Below are positions 1 to 8,347 of a stretch of 64,000 bases of DNA, piece by piece (position 1 is the stretch's first letter; each line of letters begins with the position of its first letter). The notes beneath the pieces are model-generated. The model was given only the letters and a program-made list of their open reading frames with translations. It ran no database searches and had not been told where the DNA came from. Position numbers and translations under genes: made by a program. This DNA is from CAITWD01 sp963727285 (lineage in GTDB: Bacteria; Actinomycetota; Thermoleophilia; Miltoncostaeales; Miltoncostaeaceae): NCBI GenBank assembly GCA_963727285.1, contig CAVSFF010000009.1:310001-374000 (forward strand), given 5' to 3'.

Positions 1-492
1 CGCCCAGATGTCGACCTCGGTCCAGTCGGCCAAGGGGCTGGCCTTCCAGAGCCCGCGCCGCGCGTCCCACGCCAGTTTGGGCGTGTCCGCGCGGGTGACT
101 GCCTGCTCACGCCGGAGCCCCGTGAGCCAGCCATCCACATCCGCAAGGGCCTGGTCGAGGGCGGCGACCTTGCGCTCGCCGCAGCATTCGGCTTCCGTCC
201 ACGCCGCGCCTCCGGGTCGGCGCGCGTCGAACACCTCGACGGTGATCCCGTAGCGCTCCTCCACCTGGCGCCATGTGGCGCGTGTCTCCGGAAACAGGAC
301 ACCCGTGTCGATGGTGAACACCCGGGCCCGCGGCTCCCGGCGCAGCACCATGTCCAGGAGGACGGTCTCTTCCTTCTGGAACGAGCAGGCCAGGACGAGG
401 CGCGGGTGGAATCGCTCGAGCATGTAGCTCACGAGATCCTCGGCGCCCAGCTGCTCGACCTCGATCCGGGCATCGGGGCCGGACGATGTCAA
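1..492 (-). CDS. cysH: Phosphoadenylyl/adenylyl-sulfate reductase, C-terminus outside window
   Basis: This enzyme reduces activated sulfate (APS or PAPS) to sulfite in assimilatory sulfate reduction. The visible 164 codons run off the window edge. They show the PAPS-reductase fold start (LVLACSFQKEE, then the IDTGVLFPET segment) and the paired cysteines in ECCGERK. Paired Cys before ERK is the mark of the 4Fe-4S APS-reductase subgroup; the second Cys pair would lie outside the window. The start is chosen as TTG at 492-490, which overlaps the TGA of the upstream sulfite reductase gene and implies translational coupling. An internal ATG near 423 is the alternative. It follows sulfite reductase directly, which fits one sulfur-assimilation operon. 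Confidence 0.88.
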   Translation of the reverse strand, partial: MTSSGPDARIEVEQLGAEDLVSYMLERFHPRLVLACSFQKEETVLLDMVLRREPRARVFTIDTGVLFPETRATWRQVEERYGITVEVFDARRPGGAAWTEAECCGERKVAALDQALADVDGWLTGLRREQAVTRADTPKLAWDARRGLWKASPLADWTEVDIWA

Positions 493-2342
493 ACCGCGCA
501 CTCTCCCTCACCGCGCTGGACCTGGAAGACGTCGGTCCGATTCCAGTCGATGAAATCGCTGACCGTCTCGTCGCTGAACTCCGCGGGCAGTGCGAGATCG
601 GCGCCGAGTCGCTCGAACGATGCCGCCCCGACCCGGTCGACAAAGGCGTTGAACTCCTCGCCATCGAGACGCTCTCCCTCGTAGAAGCGGATCCAGCGTC
701 CAACCGTCTCCGGCACGCGCTTGGCCGGAAGACGCAGCTTGAGCCGCTGCCCCATGCGCACCTCGCCGCCCTCATACTGACCGCCGACGTGCGGAATATA
801 GGCCGGCATCTGCCGCTCGCCCAACTTGATCGACGCCCCATAGAAGCCGATGTTGGCGATGTGGTGCTGGCTGCAGCCGTTCGGGCATCCGCTCATCTTG
901 ATGTGGATCTGGCGCGTGAGCGGATCGGTGATCCCCATCGCCTCGACGTATTCCTGGATGGCGCGGTTCAGCCCCATCGAGCTCGTGATCCCGAGCTTGC
1001 AGCTGTCGGTTCCCGGGCACGAGACCACGTCGGTGATCTCCCGCGCGCCGGCGTCACCGAGCTCGAGCGCCACAAGGCGCTGCCAGACCGCGTAGACGGC
1101 CTCGTCGCGCACCCAGCGCAGGACGAGATTCTGCTGGATCGTGGTTCGCGCGTATCCACCGGAGAACTCGCGCATGACCTCGGCGAGTCCCCGGAACTGC
1201 TCCGGGGTCAGGTCGCCGCGAGGGATCCGGACCTCGACGGTCGAGAAGCCGTCCTGGCGCTGCGCCCGGACGTTTGACGCGGAAAAGCGGGCAAACGCCC
1301 GGTCTCCGGCCGGCGCCTGCGCAAGTCCTGGCTGCGGACCCGGGGCGTTGGCCTCTTCGTCGTGCACGAACAGCAGCGGCCCGAGATCGTAGTTGCGCGC
1401 GTCGACCCAATCGCCGCGCAGTTCCTCCTCGACCATGTCGCGGAACGCGTCCATCCCGATGCGGTCGATCAGGACCTTGATACGGGCGCGGGCGCGGTTC
1501 TTGCGCAATTCGTCCTGGCGATCGAATATCCGGAGGACTGCCTCGGTCACCTTGAGGTAGTCGCCGTTGTCCGCGCGCACGAAGTCGTAGAGGGTCGGTG
1601 CGACACGCGGCATGATCGACGTTCCCCCGCCGATCCGGATCTCGAACCCGCGCACCAGCTCGCCGTCGATCTCGCGGACCCGCGGAATGAAGCCCCCGTC
1701 GTGGATGCCCGTGATCGCGCGGTCCTCGTCGGTGGCCGTAAAGGCCGTCTTGAACTTGCGCGGCATCAGCTGGCAGACCTCGTTACGCACGAAGTACCGC
1801 ACATACGCGCCGGCATACGGCGTCGGGTCGAACAGTTCGTCGTCGCACACACCGGCGAACGGATCCCCGGTGACGTTGCGGACGGTGTTGCCGCACCCCT
1901 CCCGGGACGACAGCCCGGCGTCGGAGATGTCCCGGATCAGCTTCGCGATATCGACGAGCGGGATGTGGTGGATCTGGACGCACTGACGGGTCGTGACGTG
2001 ACCCTTGCGCAGCGGTGCCCACTCCTCGACGACGTTCGCGAACATGTCGAGCTGCTCGGGGGTGACGCCGCCGAACGGAATCTTCACCCTGACCATCTGC
2101 ACACCGGGCTGGCGCTGCCCGTACACCCCCTGGCGCAGGCGAAACCCGATGAATTCGTTCTCGGGGGTCTCGCCGCGGAGAAACTTGGCGGCCTCGGTGT
2201 CGAAGTCGTCAAACTCCCGTTCGATGATCGGGATCACCTTCCCCGGGACGTCCTCGAAGAGCTCCGGGTTCTCCAGGGTTCCCGACCGTCCGGACGGCGC
2301 GTCGGTGTGCGGGGTGCGTGGGTGCGGCGAATCGGAAGCCAT
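489..2342 (-). CDS. sir: Ferredoxin-dependent sulfite (nitrite) reductase
   Basis: This 617-residue siroheme/4Fe-4S enzyme catalyses the six-electron reduction of sulfite to sulfide (or nitrite to ammonia), taking electrons from ferredoxin. It has two ferredoxin-like half domains. The siroheme/Fe-S ligands are visible as CPGTDSC near residues 442-448 and SGCPNGC near 484-488, followed by the HHIANIGF segment. Overlap with cysH argues for sulfite rather than nitrite as substrate. The ATG at 2342 has a GAGG-type ribosome site about ten bases upstream. A 21-bp inverted repeat lies 66-86 bases upstream and may control it. NirA and SirA families are hard to separate by sequence alone, so the sulfite assignment rests on context. 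Confidence 0.93.
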   Translation of the reverse strand: MASDSPHPRTPHTDAPSGRSGTLENPELFEDVPGKVIPIIEREFDDFDTEAAKFLRGETPENEFIGFRLRQGVYGQRQPGVQMVRVKIPFGGVTPEQLDMFANVVEEWAPLRKGHVTTRQCVQIHHIPLVDIAKLIRDISDAGLSSREGCGNTVRNVTGDPFAGVCDDELFDPTPYAGAYVRYFVRNEVCQLMPRKFKTAFTATDEDRAITGIHDGGFIPRVREIDGELVRGFEIRIGGGTSIMPRVAPTLYDFVRADNGDYLKVTEAVLRIFDRQDELRKNRARARIKVLIDRIGMDAFRDMVEEELRGDWVDARNYDLGPLLFVHDEEANAPGPQPGLAQAPAGDRAFARFSASNVRAQRQDGFSTVEVRIPRGDLTPEQFRGLAEVMREFSGGYARTTIQQNLVLRWVRDEAVYAVWQRLVALELGDAGAREITDVVSCPGTDSCKLGITSSMGLNRAIQEYVEAMGITDPLTRQIHIKMSGCPNGCSQHHIANIGFYGASIKLGERQMPAYIPHVGGQYEGGEVRMGQRLKLRLPAKRVPETVGRWIRFYEGERLDGEEFNAFVDRVGAASFERLGADLALPAEFSDETVSDFIDWNRTDVFQVQRGEGECAV

Positions 2343-2407
2343 CGACCTCGTCTCTCCTCGGTCCGGAACGGGGGCGCGGCGCGGCGGAGGCGACGCGTGG
2401 ACGACTT

Positions 2408-2428
2408 ATACCACAAACACCTTGGTAT
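2408..2428. promoter_or_regulatory. Inverted repeat, candidate operator of the sulfite reductase operon
   Basis: The arms ATACCA and TGGTAT are separated by 9 bases, giving a 21-bp dyad in an AT-rich pocket upstream of the sulfite reductase start. Size and position suit a dimeric repressor, possibly of the Rrf2 class; the regulator identity is inference. Confidence 0.5.
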
Positions 2429-2523
2429 TTAAGGAGTTTTACCTGATCTGATTCGTGGACAATCGCTGCCCACCGACCCTCCGCACCTGTCCCGGCGTCG
2501 TCGACGCGAATCCCGGCCACCGC

Positions 2524-3087
2524 TCAGTTGCGCACCGCCCACGTCCCGTCGACGGCGAAGTCCGTGGGGAACGTCGATCCCACGGCCTGGGCGAAGATCT
2601 CCGCACCGAAGGTCGTGATCCTCCCCGGGTCCGTCTGGACATCGCTGCTGTTGACCTTGGCAAGTTCGTAGATGCACAGGTTGTGGCGCGCCGCGGTCGG
2701 GTTGGCGACGCTCCCCGGGCACGCCGGCGTTGCCGCGCCCCCGGGCAGGATCACCGACACGGCCGGGACGCCGGACAGCGCAAACCCGAACGAGATGCTG
2801 TTGCCGGATGAGTCGCCCAACCGCGTCGCCGGCGCCGCGATATCGAAGAACCCGCGCAGGGTCACCCCCGCGCCCAGATTCCCGGTGACCGGATCGGCGA
2901 CCGAGCGGGCGTGCGGGTTGAGTTTGACCGCGGCGATCGTTCCGTTGGCGAGCTTGGTCCCGCTGATGGTGCCGTTGGCGATCTTGGTCCCGTTGATCAA
3001 TCCGCCGGCGGCGAAGGCGCCGCCGCTGAGGGCGACGACCATCGCGGCCACGGAGACGATCATCTCGGGTCGCCGAAATGCGCGCAT
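2524..3087 (-). CDS. Secreted protein with NGTI-type repeats
   Basis: This is a 187-residue protein of unknown function. It has an N-terminal signal or anchor segment (VSVAAMVVALSGGAFAAGG) followed at once by a short repeat: three copies of a nine-residue unit, INGTKIANG, ISGTKLANG and IAAVKL-like, around residues 30-55. The remainder is a Gly/Ala-rich beta-type domain with a Cys pair (ACPGS, NLCIYE). Such NGT-repeat leaders after a signal peptide are common in Thermoleophilia, so the gene is a taxonomic pointer. The start is ATG 3087, with AAGGAC about eight bases upstream, rather than the longer ORF from 3150. It is probably its own transcription unit. Confidence 0.75.
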   Translation of the reverse strand: MRAFRRPEMIVSVAAMVVALSGGAFAAGGLINGTKIANGTISGTKLANGTIAAVKLNPHARSVADPVTGNLGAGVTLRGFFDIAAPATRLGDSSGNSISFGFALSGVPAVSVILPGGAATPACPGSVANPTAARHNLCIYELAKVNSSDVQTDPGRITTFGAEIFAQAVGSTFPTDFAVDGTWAVRN

Positions 3088-3196
3088 GAGAAGTGTCCTT
3101 GTCCGGTGTGCCGCCGCCGCAGGGACCGGCGGCAGAGTGTGCGGACTCATTAGGCGTCTGCGGCGTCACCCCTTCCGGGGACGCCCCGACGGACGA

Positions 3197-4075
3197 CTAG
3201 AGCGCGAGTCCCTCCGGGCGCCCGCCCTCCAGGCGCGACTTCACCTGGACCTCGGCGGCATTCAGCCGCATCAGCGCCAGCGCCTCGGGGCTTGCCTGCT
3301 GCGGTCCCGCCGGCGCGGGAGGACCGTGATGCCAGGCGACGCAATGCAGCAGCGCCAGTCGCCGCGCGTCCTCGAGCCCAGCCCGCCGCGCAGCGTCACC
3401 GACAATCTCGACTCCGAGGGCGACATGGCCGAGCAGCCGCCCCTCCTCGGTCGCCTCGAAGGTCGCACCGACCCTCCATGCGCGGGTGTATCCGAGATCG
3501 TGGACGATCGCCGCGGCGACCAGCAGGTCCGAATCGACGCGCGGATGCCAGGTGCACAGCGTCTGGCACAGCGCCGTCACCCCGACGGTGTGCTCGACGA
3601 GGCCGCCGATATAGGCGTGGTGGCCCGAGCGCGTGCACGGGACCTGGCGCCACAGGCCCGCAAGTTCCTCGTCGCCGGTCAGCAGGCCGAGCGTGGCGCG
3701 CAGCCCCGGGTCGGCGACTTCGTCCGCCAAGTGGAGCACAAAGCCGAACAGCTCGTCCGGATCGCGGTGGCTCCGGGGCACCAGTTGCGTCTCGGCGTGG
3801 TCGTCGTCGGCCGGGCGCACGTGACTGATCAGCAGCTCGAGACGGCCGCCGCGCTGCTCCGCGCGGCCGGCCACGCGCACCGCGGCACCGGGGCTGAGGC
3901 GCTCGGCGAACCAATCGGGCTGGTCGAAGATCACTCCGCGCGCGGAACCGGTGGCATCCGCGAGCACAACCGACAGGAAGGGCTTGCCGGCGCGTGAGAG
4001 GCGCCGCTCGACCTCGCGTACGGCGAAGACCCCCTCAAACGGGGCCCCCGGAGTGAGCTGCGCGAGCCCGTTCAT
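3197..4075 (-). CDS. OB-fold/HD-domain 3'-5' exoribonuclease, YhaM family
   Basis: The first ~100 residues form an OB-fold segment (FEGVFAVREVERR ... GVIFD ... VRVAGRAEQ). They are followed by an HD phosphohydrolase domain with HHAYIGGLVEHT near residue 155, VHDLGY near 190 and a late AWHHG. This order matches YhaM/CBF1 nucleases, which trim RNA or DNA from the 3' end. The 292-residue length is typical. The start ATG at 4075 overlaps the stop of the helicase-nuclease gene (ATGA), so the two are translationally coupled. This suggests a nucleic-acid processing pair. The metal-binding His/Asp residues look intact. Confidence 0.82.
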   Translation of the reverse strand: MNGLAQLTPGAPFEGVFAVREVERRLSRAGKPFLSVVLADATGSARGVIFDQPDWFAERLSPGAAVRVAGRAEQRGGRLELLISHVRPADDDHAETQLVPRSHRDPDELFGFVLHLADEVADPGLRATLGLLTGDEELAGLWRQVPCTRSGHHAYIGGLVEHTVGVTALCQTLCTWHPRVDSDLLVAAAIVHDLGYTRAWRVGATFEATEEGRLLGHVALGVEIVGDAARRAGLEDARRLALLHCVAWHHGPPAPAGPQQASPEALALMRLNAAEVQVKSRLEGGRPEGLAL

Positions 4076-7035
4076 CGATCCATGGCCGGACATAGGAGGC
4101 GATAGTCGCAGGTTCGACACACCCACGAGGGCCGGGCCGGGAATCGCCCTGCCGAGATCTCGTCAAGGGTGGCGTGCGCTTGCTCGACCGCGGCTGCGAT
4201 CTCGGTGCCGTCGGGATTCTCCCGGCGGTTCTCACCTTCCAGGATGTACTCGAGGGTCGCGACGCGCGGTTCCACCCGCCAGGCCTCGCGGGCGCCGGCG
4301 AGGTACAGACGCATCACGATGCGACCGTCCTCGTCCGCACCGCCGGTTGGCGCCGATCCGGTCTTGTAGTCGACCAGGCCAAAGCCGCCTTGCGGCAGTC
4401 GGTCGACACGATCGATCCGCCCGTTGACGCGATGGGGACCGATCTGCAGCGTGAACGGCCGCTCGACTGCGACCGTCGTGACGCCGCTGGTGCGCGTGCG
4501 GGCTACGAGCCCGGGAAACCGCTCTCCGGCGAGCGCAAGGGCGTGCCGTGCCTGCGGCGTATCGGCCACCCGGGCCGTGGTCAGTTCGGCCGCGAAGCGT
4601 GCGATCAGGTGCTCGGCGTCGTCCACGGGGGCGCCGGGCCGGAAAAACGCCTCGAGCGCGGCATGGGCGGCCGTTCCGACCTGGCGGGACGGATCCGGCC
4701 GCGGCGGGATCCGGTCGACGTGGGCGAAGCGGAACTGCAAGGGGCAGCTGCGGTACCGCGCGATCCCCGTGATCGACGCCGTGATGCCGGGGCGCGGGAC
4801 GCGGTGCGTCGGAGGCGGTGCGGGCGGCGGGGGCTCGTCGCCAAGCGCGGCCGCGCGCGTCGCCACGAGGGCCGCCAGCGATTCGGCAAGTTCAGGGTCG
4901 CCGTCGATCGTCGCACCGGCCGCAGCGCGTTCGGCGGCCCGCATCGCGGCCTGCTCGAACCGGGCGCGGGCCGCGCCGATCGTCGCGAGCCGGCGACGGT
5001 CGGGCCCATCGTCGGCCACCTCGACCGCCGCCCCCGGAGTCTGCTCGGCGGCGTCGACCACGAAGCGGGACTGCGATTGCGGCACTCCGGTCGCCGACGT
5101 GCGCACCCAGCTGAGGGTCAGGTGGGTGCGCGCGCGGGTCATCGCGACGTACGCGAGCCGCCGTGATTCGGCGACGTGCGCATCGGCATCGCGTGGCAGG
5201 GCTTCCGGTAACAGCGCATCGGGGATGTCCGGGCCGGGCCGGTGTCGCCCCGGCCAGTTGTAGTGGGTCATCCCCACCACCGAGACGGCGTCGAACTCCA
5301 GCCCCTTGGACTGGTGGATGGTCATGATCTGGACGCCGTCGCGCTCCAGCGGGGCACCCGCATCACCCCGATACCCGAGGTCGGCAAGTCGGGACAGGAG
5401 TGTCGCCACGGCGGCCGGCGAGAGGCCGGGCCGGGCGGCGGCGAGCTCATCGACCAGGCGCTCGAGGGCGCCCAAGGCCGCAAGTCGGGATGCGCCCTCG
5501 GCGCCACCGGCCGCGAGGGCGCGCCGACGCAGACCGGTCCGGTCGATGACGGTCCTGATGGCCGCGACCGGATCCTGCTCGCCGACGGCCCGTCCGACCT
5601 CGTCCAGCGTGTCGGCGAACGCCGATCCGATGCCGGCGTCGGCGATCGCCGCACAGAGGGCACCCGCGACGGCAGCGCCACGGCGCGCCGCGACGACCTC
5701 GGTCGCGAGCGTCCACGGAACCCCCCACACGGGATCGCCGGCGATCCGCAGGTACGCGGGCCCGTCCGACGGATCGACGACGGCCCGCAGCCATGCCAAG
5801 GCGGCGCGGACCTCGGCGCGCTCCATGAGACCGACGCCACCCCGGACCTGATGCGGAATACCCGCGCGCTCGAACGCGGCCACGATGGGAGCGGCCTCCA
5901 GACGCACCGCGCGCATCAGCACGGCCTGCTCGTGGTAGGGGATCCCCTCCCGGGCCCGCGCCATCGACTCGTCGGCGATCGCCTGAGCCTGCGTGTCCGG
6001 GTCGCGCGACTCGAGGAATCGCGGCCGTGGTCCGGTCGCGCCCGTCCGCGCCACGAGGATCTTCGGCGTGCGATCGGGAATCGGAGCGACAACGGCCGCC
6101 GCAGCATCGAGAATCGCCTGCGTCGAGCGGTAATTGCGCTCCAGGCGTATCTCACGGGCATCGGGGAACCGGCGGCGGAAGTCGGACATGTTCTTCCCCG
6201 ATGCCCCCCGAAACCGATAGATCCCCTGGTCGTCGTCGCCGACCACGACCACGCTGCCTGCGGGATCGGAGACGGCAAAAATCAACTCGGCTTGGGCGTG
6301 GTTGGTGTCCTGAAACTCGTCGACCAGCAGGTGCTGGACCTCGTGCCGGATCGCGTCGAGGCGATCGGGGTGGGTGCGGACCAATTCGAGCGCCCGGACG
6401 ATCGACATCCCGAAGTCCTCGAGCCCCTCGGCCAGCAACCAGGCGTCGTGGGCGGTGAAGACGCGCGCGAACTCCCACTCCCGCCGCGCCCGGACCTCCT
6501 GATCGCGACCGGACGCGGACCTGACCGCCTCTTCGGCCCAAGACAGGTAGTCGACCGCCGATACCAGTTCGTCCCGGCACCGGTCGATACGCGTGATCAT
6601 CTGATCGACCAAGCGCGCCAGGTCACCGCGCACCCGGTGGGCGCGCAAGTCGAGTTCGGCGATCCGGTCGAGCAGGATCATCTTGCGCAGTTCCTGGTCG
6701 GCCGGGACCAAGGCGGGCGCCAACCCGTACTCGACCCCGTGCCGGCGCACGACATCCTGGGCCCAGGAGTGCAGGGTCGCGACCCGCAGCGTCTCGTGCG
6801 ACCGGCCGAGCAGGTCCTCGGCCCGGAGCCGCAACTCCTCCGCCGCCTGGCGGGTGAAGGTCACCCCGAGAACCCGACTCGGCTCGGCCCCCTGATCGAC
6901 CAGCCATGCCAGCCGCCGGCACAGGACCCGGGTCTTGCCGGCCCCGGCGCCCGCGACGATCATCAACGGGCCCGCGGGATGAGTGACGGCAGCAAGCTGC
7001 TCGGGTGTGAGATCGTCCAGCACCGGACAGCTCAT
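4072..7035 (-). CDS. UvrD/PcrA-type helicase fused to Fe-S PD-(D/E)XK nuclease
   Basis: This is a 987-residue superfamily 1A DNA helicase. Visible motifs are the Q motif LTPEQLAAVTH, Walker A GAGAGKT (~30-37), VDEFQDT, GDDDQGIYRFRGA and LERNYRST. The last ~230 residues are a RecB/AddB-type nuclease: SCPLQF near 767, LVDYKTG near 887 (catalytic D and K) and the CRTCDYRLLC cluster near 975. The four Cys probably hold a 4Fe-4S cluster, as in AddB, AdnA/AdnB and Cas4. The likely role is DNA end resection or double-strand break repair. The start is ATG 7035 (MSCPVLDDLTPEQ); the ORF extends far upstream without homology. It overlaps the YhaM-like gene by ATGA. Confidence 0.9.
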   Translation of the reverse strand: MSCPVLDDLTPEQLAAVTHPAGPLMIVAGAGAGKTRVLCRRLAWLVDQGAEPSRVLGVTFTRQAAEELRLRAEDLLGRSHETLRVATLHSWAQDVVRRHGVEYGLAPALVPADQELRKMILLDRIAELDLRAHRVRGDLARLVDQMITRIDRCRDELVSAVDYLSWAEEAVRSASGRDQEVRARREWEFARVFTAHDAWLLAEGLEDFGMSIVRALELVRTHPDRLDAIRHEVQHLLVDEFQDTNHAQAELIFAVSDPAGSVVVVGDDDQGIYRFRGASGKNMSDFRRRFPDAREIRLERNYRSTQAILDAAAAVVAPIPDRTPKILVARTGATGPRPRFLESRDPDTQAQAIADESMARAREGIPYHEQAVLMRAVRLEAAPIVAAFERAGIPHQVRGGVGLMERAEVRAALAWLRAVVDPSDGPAYLRIAGDPVWGVPWTLATEVVAARRGAAVAGALCAAIADAGIGSAFADTLDEVGRAVGEQDPVAAIRTVIDRTGLRRRALAAGGAEGASRLAALGALERLVDELAAARPGLSPAAVATLLSRLADLGYRGDAGAPLERDGVQIMTIHQSKGLEFDAVSVVGMTHYNWPGRHRPGPDIPDALLPEALPRDADAHVAESRRLAYVAMTRARTHLTLSWVRTSATGVPQSQSRFVVDAAEQTPGAAVEVADDGPDRRRLATIGAARARFEQAAMRAAERAAAGATIDGDPELAESLAALVATRAAALGDEPPPPAPPPTHRVPRPGITASITGIARYRSCPLQFRFAHVDRIPPRPDPSRQVGTAAHAALEAFFRPGAPVDDAEHLIARFAAELTTARVADTPQARHALALAGERFPGLVARTRTSGVTTVAVERPFTLQIGPHRVNGRIDRVDRLPQGGFGLVDYKTGSAPTGGADEDGRIVMRLYLAGAREAWRVEPRVATLEYILEGENRRENPDGTEIAAAVEQAHATLDEISAGRFPARPSWVCRTCDYRLLCPAMDR

Positions 7036-7083
7036 GGTAGAGCCCGCGGCGGACGGGCGGACCGCTTGGTAGCATCGCGACCC

Positions 7084-8310
7084 GTGGCTGACGTCCGACC
7101 GTTCTCCGCATTGCGCTACCGCGACGCCGCGGGCGCCCTCGGTGACCTCGTCGCCCCTCCGTACGACGTAATCTCCCCGGCCGAACGCCAGGCGCTGCTG
7201 GCGAGAAGCCCGTACAACGCGGTGCGGCTCGAACTCCCCGACCCGCCCTACGAGGCCGTCGCCGAGGTCATCGCCGATTGGATCGCGGCCGGAATCCTCG
7301 GTCGCCCGGAACGGCCCGGACTCGTCGCGTGGACACAGCGTTTCGATCTGGATGGGGTCACCCACGAGCGCAAGACGCTGCTGGCCACCGTGAAGATCGA
7401 GCCCTACTCGGCACGCGTGGTCCGTCCGCACGAACGGACCCACAGCGGGCCCAAGGAAGACCGCCTGCGCCTGTATCGCGCGGTGCAGACCCACATCTCC
7501 CCGGTCTTCGGCCTCTACCCGGACCCGGCCGGGGCCGGTTGGGCCGCCGCGGGCATCGACGCACGGGCCGCCGACGCCGCCTACGTGTCCGACGACGGGG
7601 CGGTTGAGAACCGCGTCTGGTGGATCGACGACCCGGACGCACTGGCGGGGATCGCCGCGGCGCTGGCCGACAAGTGGATCCTGATCGCCGACGGCCACCA
7701 CCGCTATGAGACGGCACTCGCGTACCGCGACGAGCGACGAGCGACGGCCGGCGATGACGCCGAGCACCCGTACGACTTTGTCCTGATGGGCCTGACCGCG
7801 CTCGACGATCCCGGTCTGGTGGTACTCCCGACCCATCGCGTGCTGGCCGAGTGGCCGGACGGTGCCGGCGGCCGCCTTGCGGCCACACCGGCCGCCGATC
7901 TGGCCGCTTTGCTGGAGCTGCTGCATTCCGCGCCGCTCACCCAACCCGCCCTTGGGCTGGTGACCCGCAACGGCTTCGCCCTGCTGACCGGCACCCTGGC
8001 GCCCGACGCGTCGCCGGGCGAACGCCTCGATGTCGCCGTCCTCGAACGCGAGGTGCTCGTTCCCGATCTCGGCGACGACCAGGCCGCCCTCGCCCATCGC
8101 GATGCCCTCTGGTACACCAAAGACGCCGCCGAGGCCGCCGCGCAGGTGGCCGCCGGCCAGGCCGCCGCAGCCGTCATCATCCGCCCCCTGCCCAAAGACG
8201 CGGTTGCCGCCGTCTCCGATGCCGGCCAGACGATGCCCCAGAAGTCGACGTACTTCTATCCCAAGCTGTGGACCGGGGTCGCCTTCCACTCGCTGGCCGA
8301 CCCGACCTAG
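7084..8310 (+). CDS. DUF1015 family protein
   Basis: This 408-residue protein begins VADVRPFSALRYRD and continues with LVAPPYDVISPAER and the signature ADGHHRYETAL. These are hallmarks of the DUF1015 family, widespread in anaerobes and actinobacteria. Its biochemical role is not established. The His-His-Arg motif suggests a catalytic or ligand site. The start is GTG 7084; a TAGCAT hexamer ends 8 bases before it, so the transcript may be leaderless. It diverges from the helicase gene (49 bp between starts) and converges on murD with 37 bp between. Confidence 0.85.
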   Translation: MADVRPFSALRYRDAAGALGDLVAPPYDVISPAERQALLARSPYNAVRLELPDPPYEAVAEVIADWIAAGILGRPERPGLVAWTQRFDLDGVTHERKTLLATVKIEPYSARVVRPHERTHSGPKEDRLRLYRAVQTHISPVFGLYPDPAGAGWAAAGIDARAADAAYVSDDGAVENRVWWIDDPDALAGIAAALADKWILIADGHHRYETALAYRDERRATAGDDAEHPYDFVLMGLTALDDPGLVVLPTHRVLAEWPDGAGGRLAATPAADLAALLELLHSAPLTQPALGLVTRNGFALLTGTLAPDASPGERLDVAVLEREVLVPDLGDDQAALAHRDALWYTKDAAEAAAQVAAGQAAAAVIIRPLPKDAVAAVSDAGQTMPQKSTYFYPKLWTGVAFHSLADPT

Positions 8311-8319
8311 GGACCGCTC

Positions 8320-8337
8320 CGCCGGGCGATGCCGGCG
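8320..8337. terminator. Hairpin between convergent DUF1015 gene and murD
   Basis: CGCCGG and CCGGCG pair around a 6-base loop in the 37-bp gap between two converging genes. There is no U-tract, as is usual in high-GC actinobacteria. It could serve both strands. Confidence 0.4.
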
Positions 8338-8347
8338 ACTGCGACGG

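Noticed and set aside
5242..7083. Very long plus-strand open frame antisense to the helicase gene
   Set aside because: It is an open shadow frame caused by high GC. Only its end, from GTG 7084, encodes the DUF1015 protein.
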